Source: a bacterium
Lineage (GTDB): Bacteria; Desulfobacterota; DSWW01
Direction of reading: 5' to 3'
Assembly: GCA_028277985.1 (NCBI GenBank)
Contig: JANQFG010000061.1
Coordinates: 1 to 57,542, forward strand
DNA length: 57,542 nt
Shown here piece after piece: positions 24,513 through 33,119 of this stretch. Made by a program: the position numbers and the translations under genes. Each line of letters opens with the position of its first letter. The stretch's first letter is position 1. Below the pieces are notes generated by a model. The model was not told the DNA's origin and made no database searches. It saw nothing but the letters and a program-made list of their open reading frames with translations.

Positions 24513-24634
24513 GGTCAACCCCTCCCTTGTGGCGGTGAAAACCCTGGTCATGAGGAGAAAAAGGGATTCCCTGCAAGGCGAGGGCAGTATACGGAAGAGG
24601 GAGATTGGGGGTCAATGCTCGATCGGGCAGGGCC

Positions 24635-24663
24635 TTGACATGGGCAGGGAAGTGGATTATTAT
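24635..24663 (+). promoter_or_regulatory. Promoter of the arsR operon
   Basis: TTGACA (24635-24640) and TATTAT (24658-24663) are separated by 17 bases. The -10 box overlaps the palindromic operator that follows. Confidence 0.75.
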
Positions 24664-24681
24664 ATTACCAATTGGTCATAT
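24662..24681. promoter_or_regulatory. Probable ArsR operator
   Basis: The core ACCAATTGGT (24667-24676) is a perfect 10-bp palindrome. It is extended by ATAT on both sides to a 20-base dyad with one mismatched pair. It covers the end of the -10 box and the likely transcription start, 36 bases before arsR, as expected for self-repression. Confidence 0.72.
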
Positions 24682-24716
24682 AGTTGATTTTAGCCGTGAA
24701 GGGTCGGAGGCGGCCA

Positions 24717-25042
24717 TGACGATGCGCGACAAGGAAAGAAGAAAGTGTGAGCTCCAGGCCGAGGTGCTGAAGGCGCTTGCCCATCCCCTTCGGCTTGCCG
24801 TCGTACAGTACCTGGCCAAGGAAGAGAAATGCGTGTGCGAGATCGTCGATTACGTGGGAACCAGCCAGTCCAACATCTCGAAGCATCTGGGCATCATGAA
24901 GAGGGTCGGCATCCTGTCCGACCGGAAGGAGGGGCTTTCCGTGTACTATCGGCTGAACATGCCTTGCGCCCTCAACTTTTTCCAGTGCGTCGAGGAAATC
25001 ATCGAGACCCAGATCTCCGAGCGCTCGGCCGCGCTTCGGTGA
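24717..25042 (+). CDS. arsR: ArsR-family metalloregulatory repressor
   Basis: This 108-residue winged-helix protein has the ArsR/SmtB core: LKALAHPLRLAVVQYLAKEE, recognition helix TSQSNISKHLGIMK and wing KEGLSVYYRL. A Cys-x-Cys pair (Cys39, Cys41 in EKCVCEIV) sits where the classic ArsR arsenite site ELCVCDL lies; Cys11 near the N-terminus could be a third ligand. It should repress the downstream operon until trivalent arsenic or an organoarsenical binds. The start is the ATG at 24717 behind CGGAGG. A promoter and palindrome lie directly upstream. Confidence 0.9.
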
Positions 25043-25104
25043 ATTTCTTCAGGAAAATGCTTGCCGTTTGGTAATGAGGTCACAGTTCAAAGGAGGAACC
25101 CACC

Positions 25105-25341
25105 ATGAAGATCGCCGTGCTTGGACCCGGGTGTCCGAAATGCAAGAAGCTCTACGAGAACGCACAACAGGCCGTAACCGAGGCGGGTGTGGATGCGGAG
25201 CTGGAAAAGGTTGAAGACATTCAGAAGATCAACGATTACAACGTCTTCATGACACCGGCGCTGGTTGTGGACGGGACGGTCAAGTCCACGGGCAAGGTCG
25301 CCTCCCCGGAGCAGATCAGGAATTGGATCGAACAGACATGA
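25105..25341 (+). CDS. Small thioredoxin-like redox protein (ArsE-like position)
   Basis: This 78-residue protein has a thioredoxin fold with an active site CPKC near residue 11 (GPGCPKCKKLYENA) and the cis-Pro segment FMTPALVVDG. It matches the redox-active disulfide protein 2 group. In ars operons of the arsEFG type a small thioredoxin-like protein precedes the permease genes, so it may be the ArsE equivalent, but I do not assign the symbol. It has GGAGG at the right distance, and its stop overlaps the permease start (ATGA), so the two are translationally coupled. Confidence 0.85.
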   Translation: MKIAVLGPGCPKCKKLYENAQQAVTEAGVDAELEKVEDIQKINDYNVFMTPALVVDGTVKSTGKVASPEQIRNWIEQT

Positions 25342-26507
25342 GCGAACGACGCAAACTCGTCTACATCCTGCTCGCCTTCCTCGGAGCCTACTTCCTGCCG
25401 ATCGAGTGGTCTCGTTTTCAAGGCGCCGTCTTCGAGGCCCTGGCCCTGGTCCGCTGGTACGCCCGGGAACATGTCCTTCTCTGCCTGGTGCCTGCATTCT
25501 TCATCGCTGGAGCCATCAGCGTGTTCGTGTCTCAGGCCTCGGTCCTCAAGTACTTTGGAGCAAGCGCGAGCAAGGTGCTTGCCTATGGTGTGGCCTCGGT
25601 ATCCGGTTCCATCCTGGCTGTCTGCTCCTGTACGGTGCTTCCTCTCTTCTCGGGCATATACACTCGCGGGGCAGGCCTTGGGCCGGCCATCGCCTTCCTC
25701 TATTCGGGCCCTGCCATCAATGTCCTGGCCATCATTCTGACGGCCCGTGTGCTGGGTCCGGAGATGGGGATTGCCCGCGCCGTGGGTGCCGTACTGTTCA
25801 GCGTGGTCATCGGGCTTCTCATGCATTTCTTCTTTCTCAAGGAGGAGTTGTCCCGTGCAGACCGCGGGGAGATCGCCACAGGGGAGGACGAGGAGGACGG
25901 GCGACCGCTCTGGAAGGACAGTCTGTACTTCTTCTCCATGGTTGCCGCCCTGGTGTTCCTGAACTGGGGAGCCCCACAGAGGGACACTGGAATCTGGGCC
26001 GACATTTATCGTGCGAAGTGGCTCGTGTCCGCCTTCTTTCTCGTGTCGATCGCTTACATGCTGATCCGCTGGTTCCGCAGGGAGGAACGGAACGAATGGG
26101 TGGAGGCCTCCTGGGGGTTTGCCAAGCAGATCCTTCCTCTTCTGCTGGTCGGGGTGCTCGTGGCCGGGCTGCTTCTGGGCCGGCCCGATCACGAAGGCTT
26201 GATTCCTTCCGACTGGGTGAGTGGGCTGGTCGGGGGCAATTCCCTGTGGGCGAATTTCTTCGCCTCGTTACTGGGGGCCTTCATGTATTTCGCGACCCTC
26301 ACGGAAGTACCGATTCTGGAGGGCCTGATGGGGGCGGGCATGGGAAAGGGGCCGGCCCTTTCGCTGCTGCTGGCGGGGCCGGCGCTGTCTCTGCCGAACA
26401 TGCTGGTCATCAACCAGGTGATCGGCCCCAGGAAGACGTTCGTCTTTTGCACACTCGTGGTCATCATGGCCACCCTTTCGGGATTGCTGTTCGGCACTCT
26501 ATTCTAG
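25338..26507 (+). CDS. Permease of the ArsP/DUF318 type
   Basis: This 389-residue membrane protein has about eight to ten hydrophobic segments in two halves with a charged central loop (about 180-200, DRGEIATGEDEEDGRP). The motif SILAVCSCTVLPLFSGIY with a Cys pair, then FLYSGPAINVLAI, and the second-half repeat GPALSLPNMLVINQV are typical of the predicted permease family to which the organoarsenical exporter ArsP belongs. Given its operon it probably moves trivalent organoarsenicals. The start is the ATG at 25338, overlapping the previous stop. YraQ-like permeases of other function are the alternative. Confidence 0.83.
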   Translation: MSERRKLVYILLAFLGAYFLPIEWSRFQGAVFEALALVRWYAREHVLLCLVPAFFIAGAISVFVSQASVLKYFGASASKVLAYGVASVSGSILAVCSCTVLPLFSGIYTRGAGLGPAIAFLYSGPAINVLAIILTARVLGPEMGIARAVGAVLFSVVIGLLMHFFFLKEELSRADRGEIATGEDEEDGRPLWKDSLYFFSMVAALVFLNWGAPQRDTGIWADIYRAKWLVSAFFLVSIAYMLIRWFRREERNEWVEASWGFAKQILPLLLVGVLVAGLLLGRPDHEGLIPSDWVSGLVGGNSLWANFFASLLGAFMYFATLTEVPILEGLMGAGMGKGPALSLLLAGPALSLPNMLVINQVIGPRKTFVFCTLVVIMATLSGLLFGTLF

Positions 26508-26529
26508 AATCGTCCACAGGAGGTACGAA

Positions 26530-27033
26530 ATGCACGAGACAGGGGTCAGACCTACACATTTGACAAAACTCCCCGGTTCCACGGGCGTCCCCTTGGCTGG
26601 TCTCCTCGTTTGCCTTTGTCTTTTCCTTGCCTCGTCGCTCGTATCAGGTGCCGAGCCCGCGGATAAACCGGTGAGCGAAAGACCGGAAGTCTCTGAAGCG
26701 CAGGTACAGGTGACTTACTACTACACGAATTACCGGTGTCCCACCTGCCAGAAGCTGGAGGCTTACTCACGGCAGGCGGTGGAGGAAGGTTTTGCCGGGG
26801 ACCTCGAGGCAAAGAGAGTCATCTTCATGACTCGCAACCTGGATGAACCGGAGAACAGCCGGTACGTGGAAGACTACCAGCTGGTCACGAAATCCTTGAT
26901 CCTCTCCCTGCATCGCAGTGGGAAGGAAGTCAAGTGGAAGAATCTCGCGGATATCTGGAAGCTCGTGGGGGATCAGGAGAAGTTCAAGGAATATGTTCAG
27001 AGGGAAACGACCCGGTTCCTAGAGGAGCGCTGA
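26530..27033 (+). CDS. arsF: ArsF-family thioredoxin-like protein (nitrophenyl-arsenical reduction)
   Basis: This 167-residue exported protein has a hydrophobic N-terminal segment (about 20-40) and a thioredoxin-like domain with CPTC (Cys70, Cys73 in YYYTNYRCPTCQKLEAYS). It matches the ArsF family described with ArsE and ArsG in resistance to nitrophenyl arsenicals, where the E/F pair is thought to reduce the nitro group. It has a strong AGGAGGT, lies 22 bases after the permease gene, and its stop directly abuts the arsG start. Activity on a given compound is inferred from the family. Confidence 0.82.
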   Translation: MHETGVRPTHLTKLPGSTGVPLAGLLVCLCLFLASSLVSGAEPADKPVSERPEVSEAQVQVTYYYTNYRCPTCQKLEAYSRQAVEEGFAGDLEAKRVIFMTRNLDEPENSRYVEDYQLVTKSLILSLHRSGKEVKWKNLADIWKLVGDQEKFKEYVQRETTRFLEER

Positions 27034-27735
27034 ATGGTCTCCGTCCTCTCGGTGGCATCCGCCTTCTGGCTCGGTGTGCTGACCTCCATCAGCCCCTGTC
27101 CGCTCGCCGCGAATGTGGCGGCCATCTCCTACCTCACGAGGGAGGTGGACCGGCCGCGACGCGTGCTTCTTGCCGGCGTTCTCTACAGCCTTGGAAGGGT
27201 GATCACCTATGTGGTGTTGGGTGTCTTGATCGCAGGGTCCCTGATGAGCATCCCCAAGGTCGCTTTCTTTCTGCAGACCCGGATGAACCAGATCCTGGGG
27301 CCGGTCCTGCTCCTGGCCGGTGCGATCCTTCTTGGTTGGGTTCGGCCCGGATTCGGAGGAGTGAGCGCATCGGAAGAAACCGCATCGCGACTCAAGTCCC
27401 TTGGATATGCCGGAGCCGTTTTGCTGGGCCTCCTGTTCGCCATGTCGTTCTGCCCTGTTTCAGCCGGGCTCTTCTTCGGCAGCCTCATCCCCCTCTCGTT
27501 GCAGCAAGGCGCGCCGGTCGCGCTCCCCGTGGCGTACGGCTTGGGGACCGGGCTGCCCGTCCTGGGGTTCGCCCTCGCGCTCGCCCTGGGCATCAAGGGC
27601 CTGAGCCGTCTGTTCGAGAAGACCTCTCAATTCGCCTCTTGGCTCGGTAAGCTCACCGGCTGGGTCTTCCTGCTGGTAGGGTTCTACTATCTCGTTGCAC
27701 ACCTTGCGTTGCCTCTGTTCCGCACGGCTTCCTAG
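27034..27735 (+). CDS. arsG: ArsG-family efflux permease
   Basis: This 233-residue membrane protein of the DsbD/CcdA-like fold has about six segments. It has paired Cys-Pro motifs in the first half (TSISPCPLAANVAAIS) and second half (AMSFCPVSAGLFFG). It matches the ArsG family, proposed to export the aromatic amine arsenical made from the nitro compound. An alternative is transmembrane electron transfer to ArsF, as CcdA does for periplasmic thioredoxins, which the Cys pairs would suit. It is the last gene of the arsR operon; 54 bases later comes a 30-bp inverted repeat. Confidence 0.82.
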   Translation: MVSVLSVASAFWLGVLTSISPCPLAANVAAISYLTREVDRPRRVLLAGVLYSLGRVITYVVLGVLIAGSLMSIPKVAFFLQTRMNQILGPVLLLAGAILLGWVRPGFGGVSASEETASRLKSLGYAGAVLLGLLFAMSFCPVSAGLFFGSLIPLSLQQGAPVALPVAYGLGTGLPVLGFALALALGIKGLSRLFEKTSQFASWLGKLTGWVFLLVGFYYLVAHLALPLFRTAS

Positions 27736-27788
27736 AGACGGGAAGGTTCTCTTCTGTCGCCCTATGGGTCACGCCCGAGGGCAGAAAA

Positions 27789-27865
27789 GGGGTCAGGTCG
27801 TAATGATCAACTCTGCAGCCGGTTTTTTCAGCTCCCTGCAGAGTTGATCATTACGACCTGACCCC
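27789..27865. repeat. 30-bp perfect inverted repeat between convergent operons
   Basis: Left arm 27789-27818 (begins GGGGTCAGGTCG) and right arm 27836-27865 are exact reverse complements, separated by a 17-base loop containing TTTTTT. It lies between the arsG stop (27735) and the mqnL stop (27873), where it could end transcription from both sides. A related single arm is at 15837-15863. This looks like a REP/MITE-type dispersed repeat; the class is inference. Confidence 0.9.
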
Positions 27866-27872
27866 AACGGGG

Positions 27873-29720
27873 CTAGGGGAGGCCGATTTCGGCGGACTTG
27901 GTGTCTACGAGGGTTTTGATCTCTTCGGTCATGGCGATGTCTTCCGGCCAGGGTCGATCGTGACCATCCTCAGGCCCCTTCCGGGTGGCGTCCAGGATCA
28001 GTCCTTCCGGCGTAATCGTGAGATCCCGGGAGGGATCGATGTTGTTGAAGGCCTTCCACGCGAGCAGGGAGTCGTCTTTCAGGTCGACTCCGTCGTCATA
28101 GAGCACACAGATCCCCGAGGAGATCACCTCCGGGACCTTTCGCATCGTCTCGACGAAGTAGCTCGAGTTCTTCGCGCCCTTTTTCCGGATACGGATGAGC
28201 ACCAGGGGATTCGCCCGATCTGCAAAGGCGCGCCTCACCTGGATGAATCCCGGATCGAGTCCTCGCAGACGGTCGAGCAGCTCGGCCTCGGAGAGTTTGC
28301 CCGCGGGACCACGACCCCTTCGAGGGCCCTCAGATTCCAGTCGGTCCGTTGCATCGAGGCCGACCTTGGCGCCGAACAAGGGTTTCGGAGCCGAGTGGTC
28401 CAGGACGTCGAGCACCCCCTGGGTTACGGTCAGGTCTGCCGGCAGGTCGATGGTGTCGAGGATGTGGCCGAGCAGCCCGGTACCGGGGCCCAAGAGGTCT
28501 GTACGGTCCACGATGACGATCGCCTTGGAGAAACTCATCTGGCCCATCCCCCACAGACCGCTCATGATCTTCGCCGCGTGACCCGGGTACTGCTTGTCGA
28601 TGGCCACCACCACGACATTGTGGAACACCCCTTCCCAAGGCATCCAGTAGTCCTTGATCTCGGGCACGGTGGTCTGGAGCATGGGCAGGAAGAGTCGTTC
28701 CGTGGCCAGGGCCAGATAGCAGTCCTCCATGGGGGGCCTGCCCACGACGGTTGCAGAATAGACAGGATTCCGCCTGTGTGTGATCGCCGTAACGTGAAAG
28801 ACCGGGTATGCGTCCTTAAGGGAGTAATAACCGGTGTGATCGCCAAAGGGTCCCTCGATCCTCGATTCCTCGGGATCGACGTACCCTTCCAGAACGAACT
28901 CCGCCTCGGCCGGGACCTCGATGTCCACCGTTACCCCCTTGTGCATGGCGACCGGTTTCTGCCGGATGAAGCCGGCCAGCATCATCTCATCGATTCCCCG
29001 GGGCATCGGCGCTGATGCGGCATAGGTGACCGCCGGCTCGGTGCCGACCGCCACGGCCACCTCCATGCGCTTTCCGGCCTTCCGGTATTCCTGGAAGTGG
29101 TGCGACCCGTCCTTGTGGATGTGCCAGTGCATGCCGGTCGTGTTCCTGTCGTAGACCTGCATCCGGTACATACCGGCATTTCTCTTGCCGTCCTCGAGTC
29201 CCTTGGTGAACACCACCGGCAGGGTGACGAATCTTCCACCGTCATCGGGCCAGCAGTGCAGGATGGGCAGGGCGTTCAGGTCGACCGCGTCGCCTGTCAG
29301 CACGACTTCCTGGCAGGGCGGGGTCCCGCGGCGCCGGGTCCTGGGCAGATATCTCGAATAGGAGATCGCCTTCGGGATGAAGCGCAGCTTGTCCCGAAAG
29401 GAACGCGGTGGGGCCTGCTCGAGGATCGCCTTCATCCTGCCGGCAAGCGCGTCCGGCGCCTCGCCAAGGGCCAGAGCGATCCGTTTCGCGCTTCCAAAGG
29501 CGTTGGTCAGGACCGGAAACTCCGAGCCTTCCACGTTTTCGAAGAGCAGGGCCTTGCCGCCTCCGGGGCTCTTGCACATCCGGTCCGTGATTTCGGTGAT
29601 CTCGAGACAGGAGGAGACACGGGTTTTAACCCGGATGAGCTCGTTCTGCGCCTCGAGGGTGGAGATGAATTCGCCCAGGTTCCGGTAATTCATGGGTCGG
29701 TCTCTGCTCGTCACAGCCAC
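27873..29720 (-). CDS. mqnL: UbiD-family decarboxylase of menaquinone synthesis
   Basis: This protein of about 615 residues matches the UbiD family, prenylated-FMN decarboxylases, with GPFGDHTGYYSLKDAYPVFH and the substrate/cofactor region (MYRMQVYDRNTTGMHWHIH). In the futalosine route MqnL decarboxylates the prenylated 1,4-dihydroxy-6-naphthoate. As the last gene of the mqn operon, overlapping mqnP by 10 bases, the role is well supported. The start is GTG at 29720 or, better spaced behind GGGAGG, GTG at 29714. A prenyl-FMN supplier (UbiX/MqnX type) is not in the window. Confidence 0.9.
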   Translation of the reverse strand: MAVTSRDRPMNYRNLGEFISTLEAQNELIRVKTRVSSCLEITEITDRMCKSPGGGKALLFENVEGSEFPVLTNAFGSAKRIALALGEAPDALAGRMKAILEQAPPRSFRDKLRFIPKAISYSRYLPRTRRRGTPPCQEVVLTGDAVDLNALPILHCWPDDGGRFVTLPVVFTKGLEDGKRNAGMYRMQVYDRNTTGMHWHIHKDGSHHFQEYRKAGKRMEVAVAVGTEPAVTYAASAPMPRGIDEMMLAGFIRQKPVAMHKGVTVDIEVPAEAEFVLEGYVDPEESRIEGPFGDHTGYYSLKDAYPVFHVTAITHRRNPVYSATVVGRPPMEDCYLALATERLFLPMLQTTVPEIKDYWMPWEGVFHNVVVVAIDKQYPGHAAKIMSGLWGMGQMSFSKAIVIVDRTDLLGPGTGLLGHILDTIDLPADLTVTQGVLDVLDHSAPKPLFGAKVGLDATDRLESEGPRRGRGPAGKLSEAELLDRLRGLDPGFIQVRRAFADRANPLVLIRIRKKGAKNSSYFVETMRKVPEVISSGICVLYDDGVDLKDDSLLAWKAFNNIDPSRDLTITPEGLILDATRKGPEDGHDRPWPEDIAMTEEIKTLVDTKSAEIGLP

Positions 29721-30592
29721 GGTCCTCCCAGGAACTCGCCGGAAAGCACGGCAAAGAAGACCAGCACCGAAATGGCGCTGTTTACATGGAAGAAGGCGAT
29801 GTTGATCCTGGAGAGATCCTCCGGGTCAACGAGTGTATGCTCGATGCAGAAGAGGATTGCGATGATGCCCACGAAGACGAAGTAGGCAGGGCTCAGGTCG
29901 AAGAGCCAGAAGAGGCTCGCCAGGCAGAGAAGGCTCACCACATGCAGGACCTTGGCCGCGCGCATCGCCCTCGGGATGCCGAAACGAACCGGGATCGAAC
30001 AAAGCCCCTCCTCCTTGTCGAACCGGACGTCCTGGCAGGCGTAAAGGATGTCGAAACCTGCAATGTAAGTCAGCAGCGCCAGGCTCAGCACGCCGATCTT
30101 TGCGGAGAACTCTCCTGCAACAGCGACCCAGACCGCCATGGGCACCAGTCCGATGGCAAAGCCCAGCCAGACATGCGCGAGCCAGGTGAAGCGCTTGGTG
30201 TAGGAATAGAAGAAGAGTAACGCCAGGACAGGGAAGGACAACCAGAAACAGAGGGGTGAAAGCATGGCTGCCGACACCACGAAGAGCAGGGTAGAGGCGA
30301 AGATGAAGGCGGCTGCCTCCAGCTTGGTAATCCTGCGCGTGGGGATTTCCCTTCCGTCCGTGCGCGGGTTCCTGGCGTCGATCTCTGCGTCAGCCAGGCG
30401 GTTGAACCCCATGGCCGCGGAACGCGCCCCGACCATGGCCAGGATGATCCACAGGAGCGTCCCCGCGTCCACAGGGGACACCCGATGCACCAACACAAGG
30501 GAGGCAAGGGCAAAGGGAAGTGCGAAGATCGTATGCGAGAGCTTGATCATACGAGAGTATACAATGGCTTTGTCCAGTATTCTTGTTGTCAT
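29711..30592 (-). CDS. mqnP: UbiA-family prenyltransferase of menaquinone synthesis
   Basis: This 293-residue polytopic membrane enzyme has nine or so hydrophobic segments and the two UbiA Asp-rich motifs: NRLADAEIDARNPRTDGR near residue 65 and YACQDVRFDKEEG near residue 185. It attaches a polyprenyl chain to 1,4-dihydroxy-6-naphthoate before decarboxylation. It lies between mqnB (12 bases away) and mqnL (10-base overlap). Confidence 0.92.
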   Translation of the reverse strand: MTTRILDKAIVYSRMIKLSHTIFALPFALASLVLVHRVSPVDAGTLLWIILAMVGARSAAMGFNRLADAEIDARNPRTDGREIPTRRITKLEAAAFIFASTLLFVVSAAMLSPLCFWLSFPVLALLFFYSYTKRFTWLAHVWLGFAIGLVPMAVWVAVAGEFSAKIGVLSLALLTYIAGFDILYACQDVRFDKEEGLCSIPVRFGIPRAMRAAKVLHVVSLLCLASLFWLFDLSPAYFVFVGIIAILFCIEHTLVDPEDLSRINIAFFHVNSAISVLVFFAVLSGEFLGGPWL

Positions 30593-30604
30593 GACCTTGA
30601 TCGC

Positions 30605-31222
30605 TTACAGCCGGGTTCGTACGTTGTCGTTGAAGAATGCGTAAGAGGCCTGCCGGTATTTCCTGATATTCGTCTCGATCTCCGAGCTCTTGGTGTGGGC
30701 CGGCGAATCGCTCACGAACTTGAAAAGGTAACAGGGTACTCGAAAACGCCGTGCCGTCTGCACGACCGATGCGCCCTCCATGTCCACCAGCTCGGCTTGA
30801 AGCGCGACGGCGGCCCTGTGGGCCGGATCCTTCACCGGCTGGTCCTGGGTCGCCAGGGTCGCCGCGGGCAGCCCTTCCAGGATGTCCGGCACGTGCTCAA
30901 ACGGAGTCCCGGTACGCAGATGAGGGCGATCAGGCTCGATGACCCGGGTGACATGATAGCTCTCCCCCAGGGTCGCCCGACCGTCCGTAGCGCCTGCAGC
31001 GCCCAGGTTCAGTATGCAGCCCGGCTCGTGCTGCTGAACAAGGTAGGCACACGCCATGGCAGCGTTCGCCTTTCCGATTCCCGAGATGATCAGCCGGCTC
31101 CTTTCACCCTGATATACAGGGAAGGGCTCTGCCGCAAGTTCGGTCAAGGCCAGCCCCTCGATGTAGGGCGCAGCCTCGAGCTCGGTTGCCATGATCAATC
31201 CGACGAAAGGATCCCGCGACAT
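30605..31222 (-). CDS. mqnB: Futalosine hydrolase
   Basis: This 205-residue nucleoside-phosphorylase-fold protein removes the purine base from futalosine or aminodeoxyfutalosine to give dehypoxanthinyl futalosine. Typical marks are SGIGKANAAMACAYL, LNLGAAGATDG and the catalytic region VDMEGASVVQTA. It overlaps the end of mqnD by 28 bases in another frame, showing tight packing of the operon. Other phosphorylase-family roles are possible in isolation, but the context decides. Confidence 0.9.
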   Translation of the reverse strand: MSRDPFVGLIMATELEAAPYIEGLALTELAAEPFPVYQGERSRLIISGIGKANAAMACAYLVQQHEPGCILNLGAAGATDGRATLGESYHVTRVIEPDRPHLRTGTPFEHVPDILEGLPAATLATQDQPVKDPAHRAAVALQAELVDMEGASVVQTARRFRVPCYLFKFVSDSPAHTKSSEIETNIRKYRQASYAFFNDNVRTRL

Positions 31223-31998
31223 CGCGCCATCTCCTCAAGGGCGGCTATCGCCTTCCTGCCCTTCTCTCCAAGTGATTCGGTGAAATCATTCACATAGAGG
31301 CGGATGTGTTCCCGGATCACCTCGTCATCGAGCTCCTGTGCATGGGATCGGACGAAGTCCTTCGATGCATCCGGGTGTTCGAGGGCGTAAGCGATCGAGC
31401 CCTTCAGACTGGACTCGATTCCGCTCCTGTCCCGAATGGTGGTTGGATCCTTCCGAACCGCGATGCAGCCGAGCGGTATGGGGAGCCCTGTCTGCGTCTC
31501 CCACCATGCTCCCAGATCGAGGATCTCGACACAACCGTACTCCGGGTAGACGAAACGGCCTTCATGGATGATCACTCCGGCATCGAAGGTTCCGGAAGCG
31601 ATTCCCGGCAGGATCTGATCGAAGGGCACGATCCGAATGTTTCTGCACCCGGGCTGCCAGAGCTGGAGCAGCAGGTAAGCGGTGGTGTAACGGCCCGGGA
31701 CTGCGATGGTGGCTTCCTGAATGGAGGGGATCTCGCGGCCGGCCACCAGCAGAGGCCCGCATCCGTAGCCGAGGGCCGAGCCCGCGTCGAGCAGCTCGTA
31801 CTTGTCCATGAGGAGCAGATATGCGTAGAAGGAGAGCTTGGTGACCGGGAAGGTCTCCGAGAAGGCCGACTCGTTCAATCTCTCCACATCCGCGATATGG
31901 GAGGTGAAGGTGAGAGACCCCGTGTCCACCTGCCCGTGGAGCATTGCATGGAAGATGAAAGTGTCGTTGGGACACGATGAAAAGGCGATTTCAGGCAT
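31195..31998 (-). CDS. mqnD: 1,4-dihydroxy-6-naphthoate synthase
   Basis: This 267-residue periplasmic-binding-protein-like enzyme has the family start EIAFSSCPNDTFIFHAMLHG and later VTKLSFYAY and GVIIHEGRFVY. MqnD turns cyclic dehypoxanthine futalosine into 1,4-dihydroxy-6-naphthoate in the cytoplasm. It follows mqnC by 50 bases; AGGATAGG precedes the ATG. Confidence 0.94.
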   Translation of the reverse strand: MPEIAFSSCPNDTFIFHAMLHGQVDTGSLTFTSHIADVERLNESAFSETFPVTKLSFYAYLLLMDKYELLDAGSALGYGCGPLLVAGREIPSIQEATIAVPGRYTTAYLLLQLWQPGCRNIRIVPFDQILPGIASGTFDAGVIIHEGRFVYPEYGCVEILDLGAWWETQTGLPIPLGCIAVRKDPTTIRDRSGIESSLKGSIAYALEHPDASKDFVRSHAQELDDEVIREHIRLYVNDFTESLGEKGRKAIAALEEMARCRGILSSD

Positions 31999-32048
31999 GG
32001 TGCCTATCCTGTTTCAGATGAGGAGAGTCGACCCTCCGTCCTTTCGTA

Positions 32049-33119
32049 TCACTCGAACACCCGGATTTCCCTGTAGTCGGAGTCACGCTGCACCGGGATC
32101 ATGCCAGCGTCCCCGATCACGTCCACGAGCTCGTCTCGATGTGTCCGGGTCTCTATGCCCGTGGCCTTGACGACCACCTCTTCGGTGAGAACTCCACCCA
32201 TGTCATTCGCCCCCATGGTGAGGGCGATCTGGGCAAGCTTGAGCCCCTCGGTGAGCCATCCGGCCTGAATGTGGGTGACGTTGTCCAGAAAGATGCGTGA
32301 GACCGCCACGGTCTTCAGGTAATCGATCCCGGTCGCGGGAAGCGTGTCGGCCATGCCCGTGTTCCTGGGCGAGAAGGACCACGGAATAAAGGCCCGCACG
32401 ATGCCGGTACGATCCTGCACGCTTCGTACGGTTTCGAGATGCGCGACACGCTCTTCCGGAGTTTCGCCGAAGCCGTAAGTCATGGTGGCGCTGGACTTCA
32501 GTCCGTGCACCGAAAGGCAGTACATGACTTCGACCCATTGATCCTTCTTCAGCTTCTTCGGGCTCACCCGCGAGCGCACCCGGTCCACCAGCAAGTCGGA
32601 GGCCCCGGGAACGGAATCGAGCCCTGCCTGCTTCAGCTTGCCGATCACTTCGTCCAGGGAGACTTTCTCCTTCTCTGAGACGTGCAGAAGCTCTGCCGGA
32701 GAAAAGGAATGAAGGATGATGTCCGGGAATCGTTCCTTGACGGCACGCACCATTCCGACGTAGGTATCCAACCCGTAATCCGGATGAAGTCCCCCTTGGA
32801 GCATCACCTGCGTACCACCCATATTCTCCAGCTCTTCTACCTTGCTCAGGATCTCCTCGGTGGAGAGCTCGTAAGGCTCGATCAGCCCCGCCCGGGCGTG
32901 GAATGCACAGAAGGCGCATCTTGCTTCGCACACGTTGGTGAAGTTGATGATTCGGTCCAGGATGAACCCGACTCTGTTACCGGGCCAGGCGAGCCTTCTG
33001 CGACGGTCCGCAGCCCTGCCCAGCTCGATCATGTCCCAGGCAAAGAGCGAGGAGGCCTCCTGTGTGCCTATGCGCTCCCCGTCATATATCTTGGTCTTCA
33101 GATGGTCGCTATGGTCCAT
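32049..33119 (-). CDS. mqnC: Cyclic dehypoxanthinyl futalosine synthase (radical SAM)
   Basis: This 356-residue radical SAM enzyme has the cluster motif CEARCAFC near residue 67 (FTNVCEARCAFCAFHA) and MLQGGLHPDYGLDTY. It forms the second ring of the naphthoate by radical cyclisation. The 5' end overlaps mqnA by 22 bases. It is paralogous to mqnE in the same operon, and the two are told apart by these motifs and the position. Confidence 0.93.
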   Translation of the reverse strand: MDHSDHLKTKIYDGERIGTQEASSLFAWDMIELGRAADRRRRLAWPGNRVGFILDRIINFTNVCEARCAFCAFHARAGLIEPYELSTEEILSKVEELENMGGTQVMLQGGLHPDYGLDTYVGMVRAVKERFPDIILHSFSPAELLHVSEKEKVSLDEVIGKLKQAGLDSVPGASDLLVDRVRSRVSPKKLKKDQWVEVMYCLSVHGLKSSATMTYGFGETPEERVAHLETVRSVQDRTGIVRAFIPWSFSPRNTGMADTLPATGIDYLKTVAVSRIFLDNVTHIQAGWLTEGLKLAQIALTMGANDMGGVLTEEVVVKATGIETRTHRDELVDVIGDAGMIPVQRDSDYREIRVFE

